Notes: generated by a model not told the origin, from the sequence alone. Counted from the first letter of the stretch, positions 1-7,017 are shown. The stretch: DNA of 9,100 nucleotides from JAABRU01 sp050180235 (GCA_050180235.1 JBFXEJ010000167.1:1-9100), one strand, 5' to 3'. Numbers and translations: made by a program.

Positions 1-259
1 CCAGTTTGGAGCAGTCCGGCTCACTCATCCCGTAATCAGCACCAGGATGGAAATATGTCCTGTATTCCCTGTTATATTCGGGCGTCATCAGAACCTGATC
101 CCCATAACTTAATTTCAGCGGACGGCCTGATATTTTTTTTCTTTCATTTTCATGTGTTACAACAGATTCAGCCATTTTCAGGAATGTCGTTTTTCTGACA
201 CCTGTCAGCCGTTTGAAATGCTCATCGCTTCTGTCTTTTATTTCCTCATATTTGCCCAT
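1..259 (-). CDS. IS5-like transposase, N-terminal part (runs off the window)
   Basis: The minus-strand frame opens at ATG 259-257 and stays open for 86 codons to the window edge, so the C-terminus is missing. The protein begins MGKYEEIKDRSDEHFKRLTG and continues with a basic stretch (residues about 39-48) and the segment GDQVLMTPEYNREYRTYFHP, which resembles the helix-turn-helix N-terminus (HTH_Tnp_4 type) found before DDE_Tnp_4 domains in IS5-family transposases. The catalytic DDE residues would lie outside the window. An AGAGG ribosome binding site sits 11 nt upstream of the ATG. The frame crosses a run of eight A without a shift, so this part is intact. The role would be cut-and-paste movement of the element at 1-388. 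The family call rests on recalled motif similarity, not on a search. Confidence 0.75.
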   Translation of the reverse strand, partial: MGKYEEIKDRSDEHFKRLTGVRKTTFLKMAESVVTHENERKKISGRPLKLSYGDQVLMTPEYNREYRTYFHPGADYGMSEPDCSKL

Positions 260-340
260 TCTTTATCACACCTCTTTCCAAAATCAATTTTTATTCAATA
301 AAATAAATCATGTAAATTCAAATTTTGCAAGAAGTGTATT

Positions 341-367
341 TTTATATCATTTCCTGTTTAATGTCAA
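341..367 (-). promoter_or_regulatory. Candidate transposase promoter inside the IS end
   Basis: On the minus strand a perfect TTGACA (362-367) is followed by TATAAA (341-346) with a 15-nt spacer, or by TAAAAA at 17 nt. It points towards the transposase start at 259. The spacing of the better -10 box is short, so strength is uncertain. Confidence 0.35.
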
Positions 368-370
368 CAG

Positions 371-871
371 TTACTTTTGAAAGAGGTCTAATATTTCAGC
401 AATTTCGTCAGAACTGTTGTGGATTCTGAAAAAATATCTGTATTTGGCATAAGTTTGCTCAACCTTTTCAGTTACTTTCGGACTTGCGGAACTGGTGGAA
501 AGAAAAGGCACTTTGTACTGAGCCATCTGTTCCATGACAGCAAGAGTTATTTCGCTTGATGTTGTTCCGATCACAGCAGCCACTTTGTCTTCATGAACCA
601 GTTTGGTGTATTCATAAGCACCGAACTCCGGTTTGAACTTGTCGTCTGAAAAGACCAGTTGAACCGGTTTTCCCAGTATTCCACCCATGCTGTTGATTTC
701 TTCAGCCGCCATTTCAGCACCTCGGCGAATCCCTTCTCCTGTTCTGTCGTTAAAGTAATAAATGATCCCGATTTTCAGAGGTTCTTCAGCATGTAGCATT
801 TCCGGCATATCTGTCAGTGCCAGAAACAGCCCTGCCGCTGCCAATCCCCATGCAAGATGTCTTTTTTTCAT
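371..871 (-). pseudogene. Branched-chain amino acid-type ABC substrate-binding protein, truncated by IS
   Basis: The product looks like the first half of a type I periplasmic binding protein (Peripla_BP_6, LivJ/LivK-like), which would deliver a small ligand such as an amino acid to an ABC transporter. Start ATG 871 is preferred because GGAG stands 6 nt before it and because it opens a normal signal peptide (basic MKKRH, hydrophobic core, cleavage probably after Ala28). An in-frame ATG at 910 is possible but has no such site. The mature part begins PLKIGIIYYF and includes the family-like GAEMAAEEINSMGGILGKPV (residues 51-70) and VIGTTSSEITLAVMEQ (100-115). It ends at residue 166, whereas family members are usually about 370-400 residues. 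The last five residues, DLFQK, and the stop are encoded by the IS end, so the C-terminal lobe is lost or lies beyond the IS outside the window. Without the second lobe it should not bind ligand normally. Confidence 0.8.
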
Positions 872-927
872 CTTCCTCTCCTTTTTCATTGAAGATCTGC
901 ATTTCTGCACTTTTTAAATCAGAAAAA

Positions 928-935
928 AATGCCGC
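928..935. repeat. Left 8-bp target-site duplication (AATGCCGC)
   Basis: AATGCCGC directly abuts the left terminal repeat of the MITE and is repeated exactly at 1128-1135 directly after the right terminal repeat. Neither copy extends further, which is what a transposition-generated duplication looks like. Confidence 0.8.
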
Positions 936-1127
936 GGTAGTGGGTCTGCACATACTGACAAAAAATTAACTATTTGATATTATTATATTTTAAAAAATAT
1001 ACTGATTTTTGTCTATACATAATAAATACAAATAGTTATACGATACATCCATGATACTGCTTATACTGATTATAAATAACATATTGATTTATATATTAAA
1101 AAAATCAGTATGAGCAGTCCCACTACC
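936..1127. mobile_element. 192-bp MITE with 24-bp terminal inverted repeats
   Basis: The two ends are imperfect inverted repeats of 24 bp with three mismatches: the left begins GGTAGTGGGTCTGCACATAC and the right, reversed, begins GGTAGTGGGACTGCTCATAC. The element is flanked by a perfect 8-bp duplication. The interior is very AT-rich, has no credible coding sequence, and carries further copies of the motif ATACTGAT (999-1006 and 1063-1070). It lies in the intergenic gap between the ATPase gene, which ends 34 bp to the right, and the binding-protein gene, which starts 65 bp to the left. Its ends share 21 of 24 positions with the element end at 8976, so a transposase encoded there could move it in trans. 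An 8-bp duplication is known for several IS families, and I cannot name the one involved. Confidence 0.85.
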
Positions 1128-1135
1128 AATGCCGC
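1128..1135. repeat. Right 8-bp target-site duplication (AATGCCGC)
   Basis: Exact copy of 928-935, immediately outside the right end of the MITE. Confidence 0.8.
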
Positions 1136-1160
1136 ATCACATTCATAGTTCCCTGCATTA

Positions 1161-2996
1161 TCAACCACTTCCTTCACCTTTTGATTTGCTCTCATCATTT
1201 TGAATTTTTGGATTGAATGCAGATTCTTCCCAAACCAGCCGCTCAAATCCCAGAGAAACAACTGCGTAAGTCCGCAGACGCAGCAAATCGCCATACTGTG
1301 ACAGCAGAATGCCGCGGTAATCTTCCAGTTTTGTTTTTGATTCCAGAAATTTTTGCCGAACCAGCGGCAGTTTTTTCAGTTCATCAATCCCCATCTTTTT
1401 TGCCTGATCTCCGGTCAGTTCCGCATCTTTCAGGCTCACATATTTGAATTCCATGAGGAAATCCAGAAGAGGATACTGCCGCATATCCGGACGGACAATC
1501 ATGGTCATATCTGCATAGCCTCGTTCCAGAGAGGTTTCCGAATCCATGATGTAAAAAGTGTCATCAAAGAGCAGTGTCAGAAACGCTGTTTTGACTGTCA
1601 GTTCATTTGCCCAGCGGTAATCACGGTTGTCAAAAACTTTGAAATATTTTTCCTCTATAAAACGGCACAGCGGCCCCATCTCCCCGGTTTTGTAAAAATT
1701 ACGGGCTGTGCGGACAATCTCATCCCCGGATCCGGGAAGAAACATTTCCCTGATCCGCTCTGCATAGAGTTTCCGGATTGCCAGATTCGGAATTTTGAGA
1801 ACCGAATCCCCGAATTCCGTTTTTTCACTGCTGAAGGTCAGCACTCCGAAATAATACAGCAGGGAAAGCATGAAATTTCTGTCTTTTGTGGCTGTGAGCA
1901 TATCCTCCACACCGAAGCGGTCGGCCAGCGTGCGCACACTCATGGAAGAATCATCATTGAGTGCGCGGATGATGATTTCCTCTCCTTTGGGAAGATCGGA
2001 AATATAGCGGATTTTTCCCCGATCCATAGCCAGATTGCTGTCCAGCATATTCTGCGGATACCGGCAGTTTTCCTGAAATTTTTTCATAAAAAAAAGTGCA
2101 AGTGTTGGATTGTACACATGCTGTTCCGCGTCCGGGCTGAAACAGTAGGCATTGTAAAAGGTCTGCATCATATCTGCAGCGTTCTCCGCTTCTTCCTCAG
2201 CCAGATCACATTCCCTGACAATTTCTGCAAGAACGTCTGTGATTTCCTCTTCAGAAAAACCGCACAGATCATTGAATTTCAAATCCAGATAAATATTTTC
2301 CGCAATATTGTATCCGCTGGTGATGTCACTGAGTACAACAGGCGAAACACCTGTGATGAAAACCCGATCCAGCCCCTGACCCGCGCTTGCAGCCTTGACA
2401 GCCTTGAACACGGTTTTCACCGTTCCCTCACCGTAAAGAAGAGTCTTGTATTTCTGTCTGTGTTCATCTGAATGACCGGTCATCAGCACCTCATTGGCAA
2501 AATTGTCGTATTCGTCAATGAGAAGATACAGTTTATGCGGAGTCTGAGAAACAGCCGTCATGACAGACTGAAATGAGCGCAGACAGTCCTGCGTGTCAAA
2601 GGTGACAGATCCCAGATGCTCCTGATAGCGGACAAGGAATTTCTCAATGCAGCCGTTGATATGGTTATGCATAGAGCGTTTTATGTCTCCGGTGTTTCCC
2701 TCAGGATCAACAGTGGAGAAATCCCATTTCATCACAAAATAACTGCTGTGTTTCGGTGTCGGATTTTTTCCAATGAACAGATGACCGAACAGACGATCAA
2801 ATTCATCGGCCTTTGCCATATCATAATAATTTTCCAGTGTGGAAAGCAGAAGACTTTTGCCAAAACGCCGGGGACGCAGAAACAGCAGGTGTTTTCCGGC
2901 TTCTTCTATAAGCGGAATCCGATCTGTGCGATCAGCATAATAATAACCTTCGGTGATAATATCGTAAAAATTACAGATGCCGTAAGGGAATTTCAT
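1161..2996 (-). CDS. AAA-ATPase with C-terminal PD-(D/E)XK nuclease-like domain
   Basis: This 611-aa protein matches the AAA-ATPase_like/PDDEXK_9 (DUF1703) architecture. The N-terminal motif KFPYGICNFYDIITEGYYYAD is typical of the family. Walker A is RPRRFGKSLLLSTL (residues 41-54), Walker B is LYLLIDEYDNFAN (156-168), and ITGVSPV (214-220) is a likely sensor strand. The C-terminal part has ERGYADMTMIV (491-501) and LLDFLMEFKYV (510-520), which supply the Asp496 and Glu516-x-Lys518 of a PD-(D/E)XK fold, so the nuclease centre looks intact. No signal peptide or membrane segment is seen, so it is cytoplasmic. Start ATG 2996 is chosen over an upstream in-frame ATG at 3023 because AGGAGG lies 5 nt before it. 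It follows the phosphatase gene by 67 nt with no clear terminator and is probably the last gene of that operon. Proteins of this type are common in repeat-rich genomes. Their physiological role is poorly known, and a defence or mobile-element function is only a guess. Confidence 0.85.
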   Translation of the reverse strand: MKFPYGICNFYDIITEGYYYADRTDRIPLIEEAGKHLLFLRPRRFGKSLLLSTLENYYDMAKADEFDRLFGHLFIGKNPTPKHSSYFVMKWDFSTVDPEGNTGDIKRSMHNHINGCIEKFLVRYQEHLGSVTFDTQDCLRSFQSVMTAVSQTPHKLYLLIDEYDNFANEVLMTGHSDEHRQKYKTLLYGEGTVKTVFKAVKAASAGQGLDRVFITGVSPVVLSDITSGYNIAENIYLDLKFNDLCGFSEEEITDVLAEIVRECDLAEEEAENAADMMQTFYNAYCFSPDAEQHVYNPTLALFFMKKFQENCRYPQNMLDSNLAMDRGKIRYISDLPKGEEIIIRALNDDSSMSVRTLADRFGVEDMLTATKDRNFMLSLLYYFGVLTFSSEKTEFGDSVLKIPNLAIRKLYAERIREMFLPGSGDEIVRTARNFYKTGEMGPLCRFIEEKYFKVFDNRDYRWANELTVKTAFLTLLFDDTFYIMDSETSLERGYADMTMIVRPDMRQYPLLDFLMEFKYVSLKDAELTGDQAKKMGIDELKKLPLVRQKFLESKTKLEDYRGILLSQYGDLLRLRTYAVVSLGFERLVWEESAFNPKIQNDESKSKGEGSG

Positions 2997-3063
2997 TTTT
3001 TCCTCCTGTTCAGCGGGCTTCATTACTTACAGATGAATATCAGCGGCTTTTTCACACCGGTTA

Positions 3064-4506
3064 TCAGGGTTCGGAAATCTGTTTTTCTTTCCGTTTGACA
3101 ATCACAATGGACATATCATCAGCGATTTTTCTGCCGCACCACTGCTGCACATCCTCCATAATCAGATCTTTCATGGTTTCCGGAGCCTGATAAGCATATT
3201 GTTCCACGATTTTCACAAAACCGTCAATATCAAGCATCTGTCCTTCGGCATTTGCCGCCTCTGTGAGTCCGTCTGTGTAAAGAACAAGAATATCTCCGTG
3301 ATCCAGAGAGAAATCAGCATTTTTTGTGCCTTTGGAGATGTCTTTTTTGAAATTCAGATATACACCTTTTGTCTGAATCAGCTCGCAGGTTCGGGTTTTC
3401 TGACGGAAAACAATCAGGGAAAGATGCGCTCCCGCATGCTGGAACCTTCCGCAGCCCAGATATTTTATCGCGGTGAAGGTCATGAAGTGACTTTCCTTCA
3501 GCCGTTCATGAACATTGCTGTACAGAATTTCATTTGTTTTGATCACAACACCCCGGGCATCACAGTCAAGATAGGCTGTCACGGTTGCATGAACCGTCTG
3601 GGCCATCATCATAATCAGTCCGGGTGTAACCCCGTGTCCCGACACATCGCCGATGGCAAACCACAGATTACCTTTTCTGTCATAGGTAATATCATAAAAA
3701 TCTCCGCCCACTTCATCGGCTGTCAGCATTGCTGCCGCGATTTCAAACTCCGGATGAATGGAGCCCACGGAAACCGGCAGCAGACAGGTCTGTATCTTTC
3801 TCGCCAGTTCCATTTCACCCCAAAGTGCATTCATGGCTTTCCGCAGTTGCTGATTTGCCCTGACCATAGGCCGGGTGACAGCGCGTTCAATCAGAAAAAA
3901 AATAATCAGCACAGAAATTGCGATAATGACAGATGAAATAATGACATTGATATTATTCCTTGTTTTTGCTGATATATTGACAAGAACTATTTTTTGGGCC
4001 AGTTCATTCCGGACAATCTCCGAAAAGCCTCTGAGAACAGTTTCCAGATGGTTCTTTTCTTCTCCAAGTTTATTGACAGTCTGGGCATTTTCCGTATTAT
4101 TGAGATAGTTTTCATCCTCACTCATCTGTCTGTATGCCTCAGCGGCAGTTTTTGTATAGTTTTCAAGATTTTTTAAAAAATTGTCAATCAATGTCTGCGT
4201 CTGACTGCTGATACCCTTTAACTTTTCAAGTTTGCCCAAATAGTTTATGATTTCCTGATATGACTGATCAGCCTTTTCAAGCATATCCAAATCATGCATA
4301 AACACAACATCTTCATAAAACCTTACCTGACGGTCAAAAGCTGTGTTTGCATTATTGACCAGTTCGGTTGAAATAACGGCAAATTCCGAGATATCCGGAA
4401 TCTGTTCCTGAATCTGTTTCATATTCTGGTAACTGAAAATCACCAGACAGACACACAGAATAATAAGAGGACTTATGGCAAGTCCCAGTTTTTTTGCAAT
4501 GCTCAT
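3064..4506 (-). CDS. Membrane-anchored SpoIIE/RsbU-type PP2C serine phosphatase
   Basis: The 480-aa protein has a membrane segment at residues about 8-26, a helical extracytoplasmic region (27-185) rich in coiled-coil-like heptads and resembling four-helix-bundle sensors, and a second membrane segment at 187-207. A short linker with no clear full HAMP domain leads to a SpoIIE phosphatase domain. Its metal-binding PP2C motifs are complete: VGGDFYD (266-272), GDVSGHG (286-292), YTDGLTEA (410-417) and DDMSIVIVK (463-471). Such proteins dephosphorylate phosphoserine on STAS-domain anti-sigma antagonists in partner-switching pathways, in response to the sensor. No STAS, anti-sigma kinase or sigma factor gene is present nearby, so its partner is unknown. 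Its ATG overlaps the stop of the nucleotidyltransferase gene as ATGA (4503-4506), which implies translational coupling. Confidence 0.9.
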   Translation of the reverse strand: MSIAKKLGLAISPLIILCVCLVIFSYQNMKQIQEQIPDISEFAVISTELVNNANTAFDRQVRFYEDVVFMHDLDMLEKADQSYQEIINYLGKLEKLKGISSQTQTLIDNFLKNLENYTKTAAEAYRQMSEDENYLNNTENAQTVNKLGEEKNHLETVLRGFSEIVRNELAQKIVLVNISAKTRNNINVIISSVIIAISVLIIFFLIERAVTRPMVRANQQLRKAMNALWGEMELARKIQTCLLPVSVGSIHPEFEIAAAMLTADEVGGDFYDITYDRKGNLWFAIGDVSGHGVTPGLIMMMAQTVHATVTAYLDCDARGVVIKTNEILYSNVHERLKESHFMTFTAIKYLGCGRFQHAGAHLSLIVFRQKTRTCELIQTKGVYLNFKKDISKGTKNADFSLDHGDILVLYTDGLTEAANAEGQMLDIDGFVKIVEQYAYQAPETMKDLIMEDVQQWCGRKIADDMSIVIVKRKEKQISEP

Positions 4507-5039
4507 TTTTCACTCCCTTTGCTTTTTGAATTTGCCGCAGATATTTTCTGACGCAGTGTTTCTTCCAACATCGGAAGACGAAAGAGGTCTTTTGGATTTT
4601 TCGAATGATGTTTCAGTTCAATCATAGTCTTCAATTCCAGTACCCGGATTTTGCAGCCCCTGAATTCAATTTCAGCAGAGTTTGGAAAAATATCCTGATA
4701 GGAATATCCATTTTCAACAAATGCCAAAATATCAAGCGGTCCCAGATTGGTGGATAAAAGGATGTGACCTTTTGCCGCAAGATCCCGTTCATCCGGTTGA
4801 ATGATTTTGTCATCCGGACGGCGGTAATATGCCTCAGTCTGTTTCAAAAAATCCATAAGTTTTCTTATGTTTTCCGTGTTCTGATGATGGACAATGTCCA
4901 AATCAATTGTGGTGACAGGTGCACCCTGTATTACGGCTGCCAGACCGCCGACAACAATAAACTCTATTCCGGCTTCTGAAAGACCCTCAAGCAAGCCGCT
5001 AAGATTGACGATTCGCTGATTGTTTCCAACCTGCTGCAT
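4503..5039 (-). CDS. MNT/AbiEii-like nucleotidyltransferase (toxin-antitoxin-type)
   Basis: The 178-aa protein looks like a small polymerase-beta-fold nucleotidyltransferase. After a helix, FIVVGGLAAVIQGAP (residues 27-41) supplies the Gly-Gly motif, TTIDLDIV (43-50) the Asp46-x-Asp48 metal pair, and PLDIL (101-105) a likely third Asp. The tail LELKTMIELKHHSKNPKD (134-151) resembles the C-terminal helix of AbiEii-like and related stand-alone nucleotidyltransferases, which may transfer nucleotides to protein or tRNA. GGAG lies 7 nt before the ATG. The start overlaps the 65-aa upstream gene by 41 nt and the end overlaps the phosphatase gene by 4 nt, so all three are probably translated together. 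Whether it is a toxin, an antitoxin or a housekeeping modifier cannot be told from the sequence. Confidence 0.75.
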   Translation of the reverse strand: MQQVGNNQRIVNLSGLLEGLSEAGIEFIVVGGLAAVIQGAPVTTIDLDIVHHQNTENIRKLMDFLKQTEAYYRRPDDKIIQPDERDLAAKGHILLSTNLGPLDILAFVENGYSYQDIFPNSAEIEFRGCKIRVLELKTMIELKHHSKNPKDLFRLPMLEETLRQKISAANSKSKGSEK

Positions 5040-5196
5040 TTCTCAACTCCGTAATCGTGTTTATGGCATTGTCATTGGATCGGAGACGTTCTTCAGGCGT
5101 CATTTTCAGAAACATGGCAATCAGTCCTGTGTCAACGCCTGATGTGAATGTATGTTCTTTCTCTTTAAGGCAGATTTCTTCTTTTCCCTGTTCCAT
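4999..5196 (-). CDS. Small hypothetical protein paired with nucleotidyltransferase
   Basis: The 65-aa product is charged and soluble, with no signal peptide. It carries VDTGLIAMFLKMTPEERLRS (residues 21-40) followed by a probable helix, NAINTITELRNA. MTPEERL segments of this kind recall short proteins found next to nucleotidyltransferase genes, so it may be the partner of the downstream enzyme, as in a toxin-antitoxin pair. That role is inferred from size and position. Start ATG 5196 is chosen because GGGGA lies 5 nt upstream. In-frame ATGs at 5202 and 5208 lack such a site. The last 41 nt overlap the next gene in another frame. It appears to be the first gene of the run ending at 1161. Confidence 0.6.
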   Translation of the reverse strand: MEQGKEEICLKEKEHTFTSGVDTGLIAMFLKMTPEERLRSNDNAINTITELRNAAGWKQSANRQS

Positions 5197-5221
5197 TGTC
5201 ATCCCCATTTATCAGAAAATG

Positions 5222-5245
5222 TCTGATTTATAATATTAAATCTGA
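5222..5245. promoter_or_regulatory. 24-bp dyad upstream of the nucleotidyltransferase operon, candidate operator
   Basis: The half-sites TCTGATTTA (5222-5230) and TAAATCTGA (5237-5245) are inverted with one mismatched pair out of nine and flank a 6-bp AT centre. A second 6-bp stem, ATCAGA/TCTGAT (5211-5216 with 5222-5227), overlaps it. The dyad sits 26-49 bp upstream of the 65-aa gene, a place where an autoregulator of a toxin-antitoxin-like module could bind. The centre also resembles a -10 region on either strand, but no convincing -35 box was found. Confidence 0.35.
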
Positions 5246-5295
5246 AAAATAATTGTGCATTGAACCTTCGCGAAACTTGAAACTTTGTGTCTTAG

Positions 5296-5328
5296 CAGCA
5301 GAAAACCGCGGGGAAAATTTTTCTGCTG
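5296..5328. terminator. 10-bp stem-loop between the two operons, possible terminator
   Basis: CAGCAGAAAA (5296-5305) and TTTTCTGCTG (5319-5328) form a perfect 10-bp stem around a 13-nt loop containing CCGCGGGG. It lies about 100 bp downstream of the second porin gene. No U-run follows on either strand, so it is not a classic intrinsic terminator. A weaker A/T stem (5388-5394 with 5402-5408) is closer to the porin stop. Either could end the porin operon transcript. Confidence 0.3.
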
Positions 5329-5429
5329 AAATCCTTTTCAGATTTCATATAAGTTTGATTCACACATTGTTTTTATCTGAACTGTAATGAAAAATTCTGT
5401 TTTTTTCACAATTCAGACAATGGCCCTGT

Positions 5430-6575
5430 TCAAAAAGTGAATGTTGCTTTGGCTGCAAACAGAAAGGCTTCTTCGGAAGGATTCACATCCGAAGAAGAAT
5501 AGGTAACTGTTGCCAGACCATCCATGTAATGAGCTTCGATCTTGAATATCCAGTTGTCCGTAATGTCAAATCTGCTGAACACTGCAAAATCCTTAAGCCA
5601 TGCCTTGGCTGCCGGCTGATTGTGTTTGAGAAAATTATCCCCGTCTTTGTCATCTTTGTTCGGATAAAGCTCTCCGTAATAGGAGCCCACCTCAAGCCAG
5701 TCTGTAAACCGGTAAGTTATCATGCCGTAATAAGTTTCCGCTGTCGAATCAGCCAGCGTCATATCCCCCATGCTGACTTTGCTGTTTGCCTGACCGCCCT
5801 CAGCAACAAATGAAAAATTTCTCCACGAATACATGGCAGAAAGAAACCATATATCGGAATCGTTATCAATTTCGCCAATGGGTGTGGACAGTGACCATGA
5901 AAAATTCCAGAGATAATTTCCTGCAAACCTCAGCCCCTCCAAAGGCGTATTCCATAACATGTGAAATATGCAGCTATCGCTGTCAACCTCGACGCCCTCA
6001 CTTTTGAGACCCATAGCTCTTTCTGCTGCTTTTACTGCGGCTCCGTCTTCCTCAATATTCAGTTTGCCGTACTGAAACTGATATTCAAATCCGGCAGGAA
6101 GAGTCCCATACAAACTGATGCCGGTTACATGGCTCTGACTGTCGCGATAAGCCTCGTTATAGGCCGAAGGCAGAAAAATGCAGGTTCGTGCAGCGTCAAT
6201 GTCTCTGCTCTGGTTGTAGAATCCCTGAACTATTTTCATTCTTCCGGCCTGAATCCCCAGCCAGTTCCGATACCGGTAATCCCCGTATGCCCAGTCAATT
6301 TCCACATCATTGTTTCCGTAATCTCCCAGATCGCGGGATAAAAACTGTATTCCCAGTCGGAGCTGATCAGTCAGTTGACTGGTAAAATTCAGTCCGAGCT
6401 CATTAAATTCAAAAGTCCCTTTTTCCGTATTGGCAAAGAAAAAATCATTTTCATCTGATTTCAGGAAACCCTGCGAAACAAAACCGTGAATCTGTATCTG
6501 CTTCATATCAAATGCAAATGTATTGCCTGCAATAAAAAAAACAGCCATTATTTTAAAGATTATCATCTTTTTCAT
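5430..6575 (-). CDS. Outer-membrane porin-like beta-barrel, copy 2
   Basis: The 381-aa protein has a signal peptide (MKKMIIFKIM, hydrophobic core, likely cut after Ala21) and then FDMKQIQIHGFVSQGFL, an amphipathic first strand. Alternating aromatic and polar residues continue throughout, and it ends ATFTF with the terminal Phe needed for BAM recognition. This fits a porin-type channel in the outer membrane, probably carrying solutes to the periplasmic protein encoded just upstream. The substrate is unknown. By an ungapped count it matches the porin at 7087-8196 at 94 of the first 136 residues, whereas the C-terminal half has drifted and differs in length. It has two Cys (132 and 202), and at position 132 the paralogue has Gly. 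AGGAG lies 7 nt before the ATG and overlaps the TAG stop of the upstream gene, implying coupled translation. Confidence 0.85.
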   Translation of the reverse strand: MKKMIIFKIMAVFFIAGNTFAFDMKQIQIHGFVSQGFLKSDENDFFFANTEKGTFEFNELGLNFTSQLTDQLRLGIQFLSRDLGDYGNNDVEIDWAYGDYRYRNWLGIQAGRMKIVQGFYNQSRDIDAARTCIFLPSAYNEAYRDSQSHVTGISLYGTLPAGFEYQFQYGKLNIEEDGAAVKAAERAMGLKSEGVEVDSDSCIFHMLWNTPLEGLRFAGNYLWNFSWSLSTPIGEIDNDSDIWFLSAMYSWRNFSFVAEGGQANSKVSMGDMTLADSTAETYYGMITYRFTDWLEVGSYYGELYPNKDDKDGDNFLKHNQPAAKAWLKDFAVFSRFDITDNWIFKIEAHYMDGLATVTYSSSDVNPSEEAFLFAAKATFTF

Positions 6576-6585
6576 TGTTCATCTC

Positions 6586-7017
6586 CTATTTTACCGTGAT
6601 GATTTTAACCGGGTTTTTTTCAGAGGCACCAGGCAGTCCCTCGGATAAAATATAACCGATGGCTCCTTTGTTTTTTGATACAAAGTTAATAAGCTCTGCT
6701 TCTGTGGCAATGGTTTCCGGAGGCAGTCCCCTGCCGGTGAAAACCATGCGTTTCCAGTAAATCTTCCAGTCTGCCTCGGACAGTCTCACATACTGCTTCA
6801 GGAACATGCCATGAATTTCGGCATCCCCGACTGTGACAAAGCGGATTCGGGAATTGTCGCTCCACTGAACCCGTTTGCCCAGAAAAATTTCCTGAATCTC
6901 CTGCTGACTCAGGTCTGTTTCCGGCACATCCTTATTGTCGACAATCAGGATTTCCGCGTAAGACAGGGAAGAAAACACAGTAATCATCATCAGAAATCCG
7001 ACAAAAGCAGATTTCAT
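6586..7017 (-). CDS. Small PstS-like periplasmic substrate-binding protein, copy 2
   Basis: The 143-aa product has a signal peptide (MKSAFVGFLM, cut near SYA|EIL) and one PBP-like_2 domain. The features IFLGK (residues 44-48), YWKRMVFTGRGLPP (87-100) and GAIGYI (118-123) are typical of short proteins annotated as phosphate ABC transporter substrate-binding proteins. They are much shorter than true PstS (about 320 residues), so the protein probably binds an anion or signals rather than acting as a full transporter receptor. No ABC permease or ATPase gene is nearby. Start ATG 7017 is chosen over an in-frame ATG at 7071 because GGAGG lies 5 nt before it and the signal peptide then matches the paralogue. 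It is identical to the copy at 8208-8639 at 112 of 143 residues with no gap. The porin gene follows after 10 nt. Confidence 0.85.
   Translation of the reverse strand: MKSAFVGFLMMITVFSSLSYAEILIVDNKDVPETDLSQQEIQEIFLGKRVQWSDNSRIRFVTVGDAEIHGMFLKQYVRLSEADWKIYWKRMVFTGRGLPPETIATEAELINFVSKNKGAIGYILSEGLPGASEKNPVKIITVK
6692..6809 (-). repeat. 118-bp near-identical block shared with 8314-8431
   Basis: Direct comparison shows only three mismatches over 118 bp (about 97% identity), including synonymous positions, while the surrounding parts of the two genes differ far more. It encodes residues 70-109 of the periplasmic protein. A recent gene-conversion tract is the simplest reading. Confidence 0.7.

Larger units (their letters stand above)
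1..388 (-). mobile_element. IS5-like insertion sequence, one end; inserted into a binding-protein gene
   Basis: The element covers the transposase start and its leader. Its outer end is inferred at 388: on the minus strand the sequence reads TTA then GACCTCTTTCAAAAGTAACT, which looks like the terminal repeat of IS5-type elements, and TTA (389-391) fits the 3-bp TNA target duplication known for some IS5 subgroups. The binding-protein reading frame keeps family-like sequence up to this point and then stops five codons inside the element. The other terminal repeat and the second target copy lie beyond position 1, so the exact boundary is unproven. Confidence 0.6.

Noticed and set aside
132..139. 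Possible frameshift in the transposase at an eight-A run
   Set aside because: Careful reading shows the frame passes through intact, with family-like residues on both sides.
1070..1294. 74-codon minus-strand frame ending in a hydrophobic segment
   Set aside because: It overlaps the ATPase C-terminus in another frame and its tail is read from the AT-rich MITE; no RBS or family resemblance.
1309..1320. AATGCCGCGGTA, a 12-base match to the left MITE junction (928-939)
   Set aside because: It falls inside the ATPase coding sequence without any following terminal-repeat sequence, so it is probably chance.
1353..2471. 372-codon open frame on the plus strand
   Set aside because: It lies entirely antisense to the ATPase gene, which has Walker and nuclease motifs and a strong RBS; the antisense product is Cys/His/Phe-rich with no recognisable domain.
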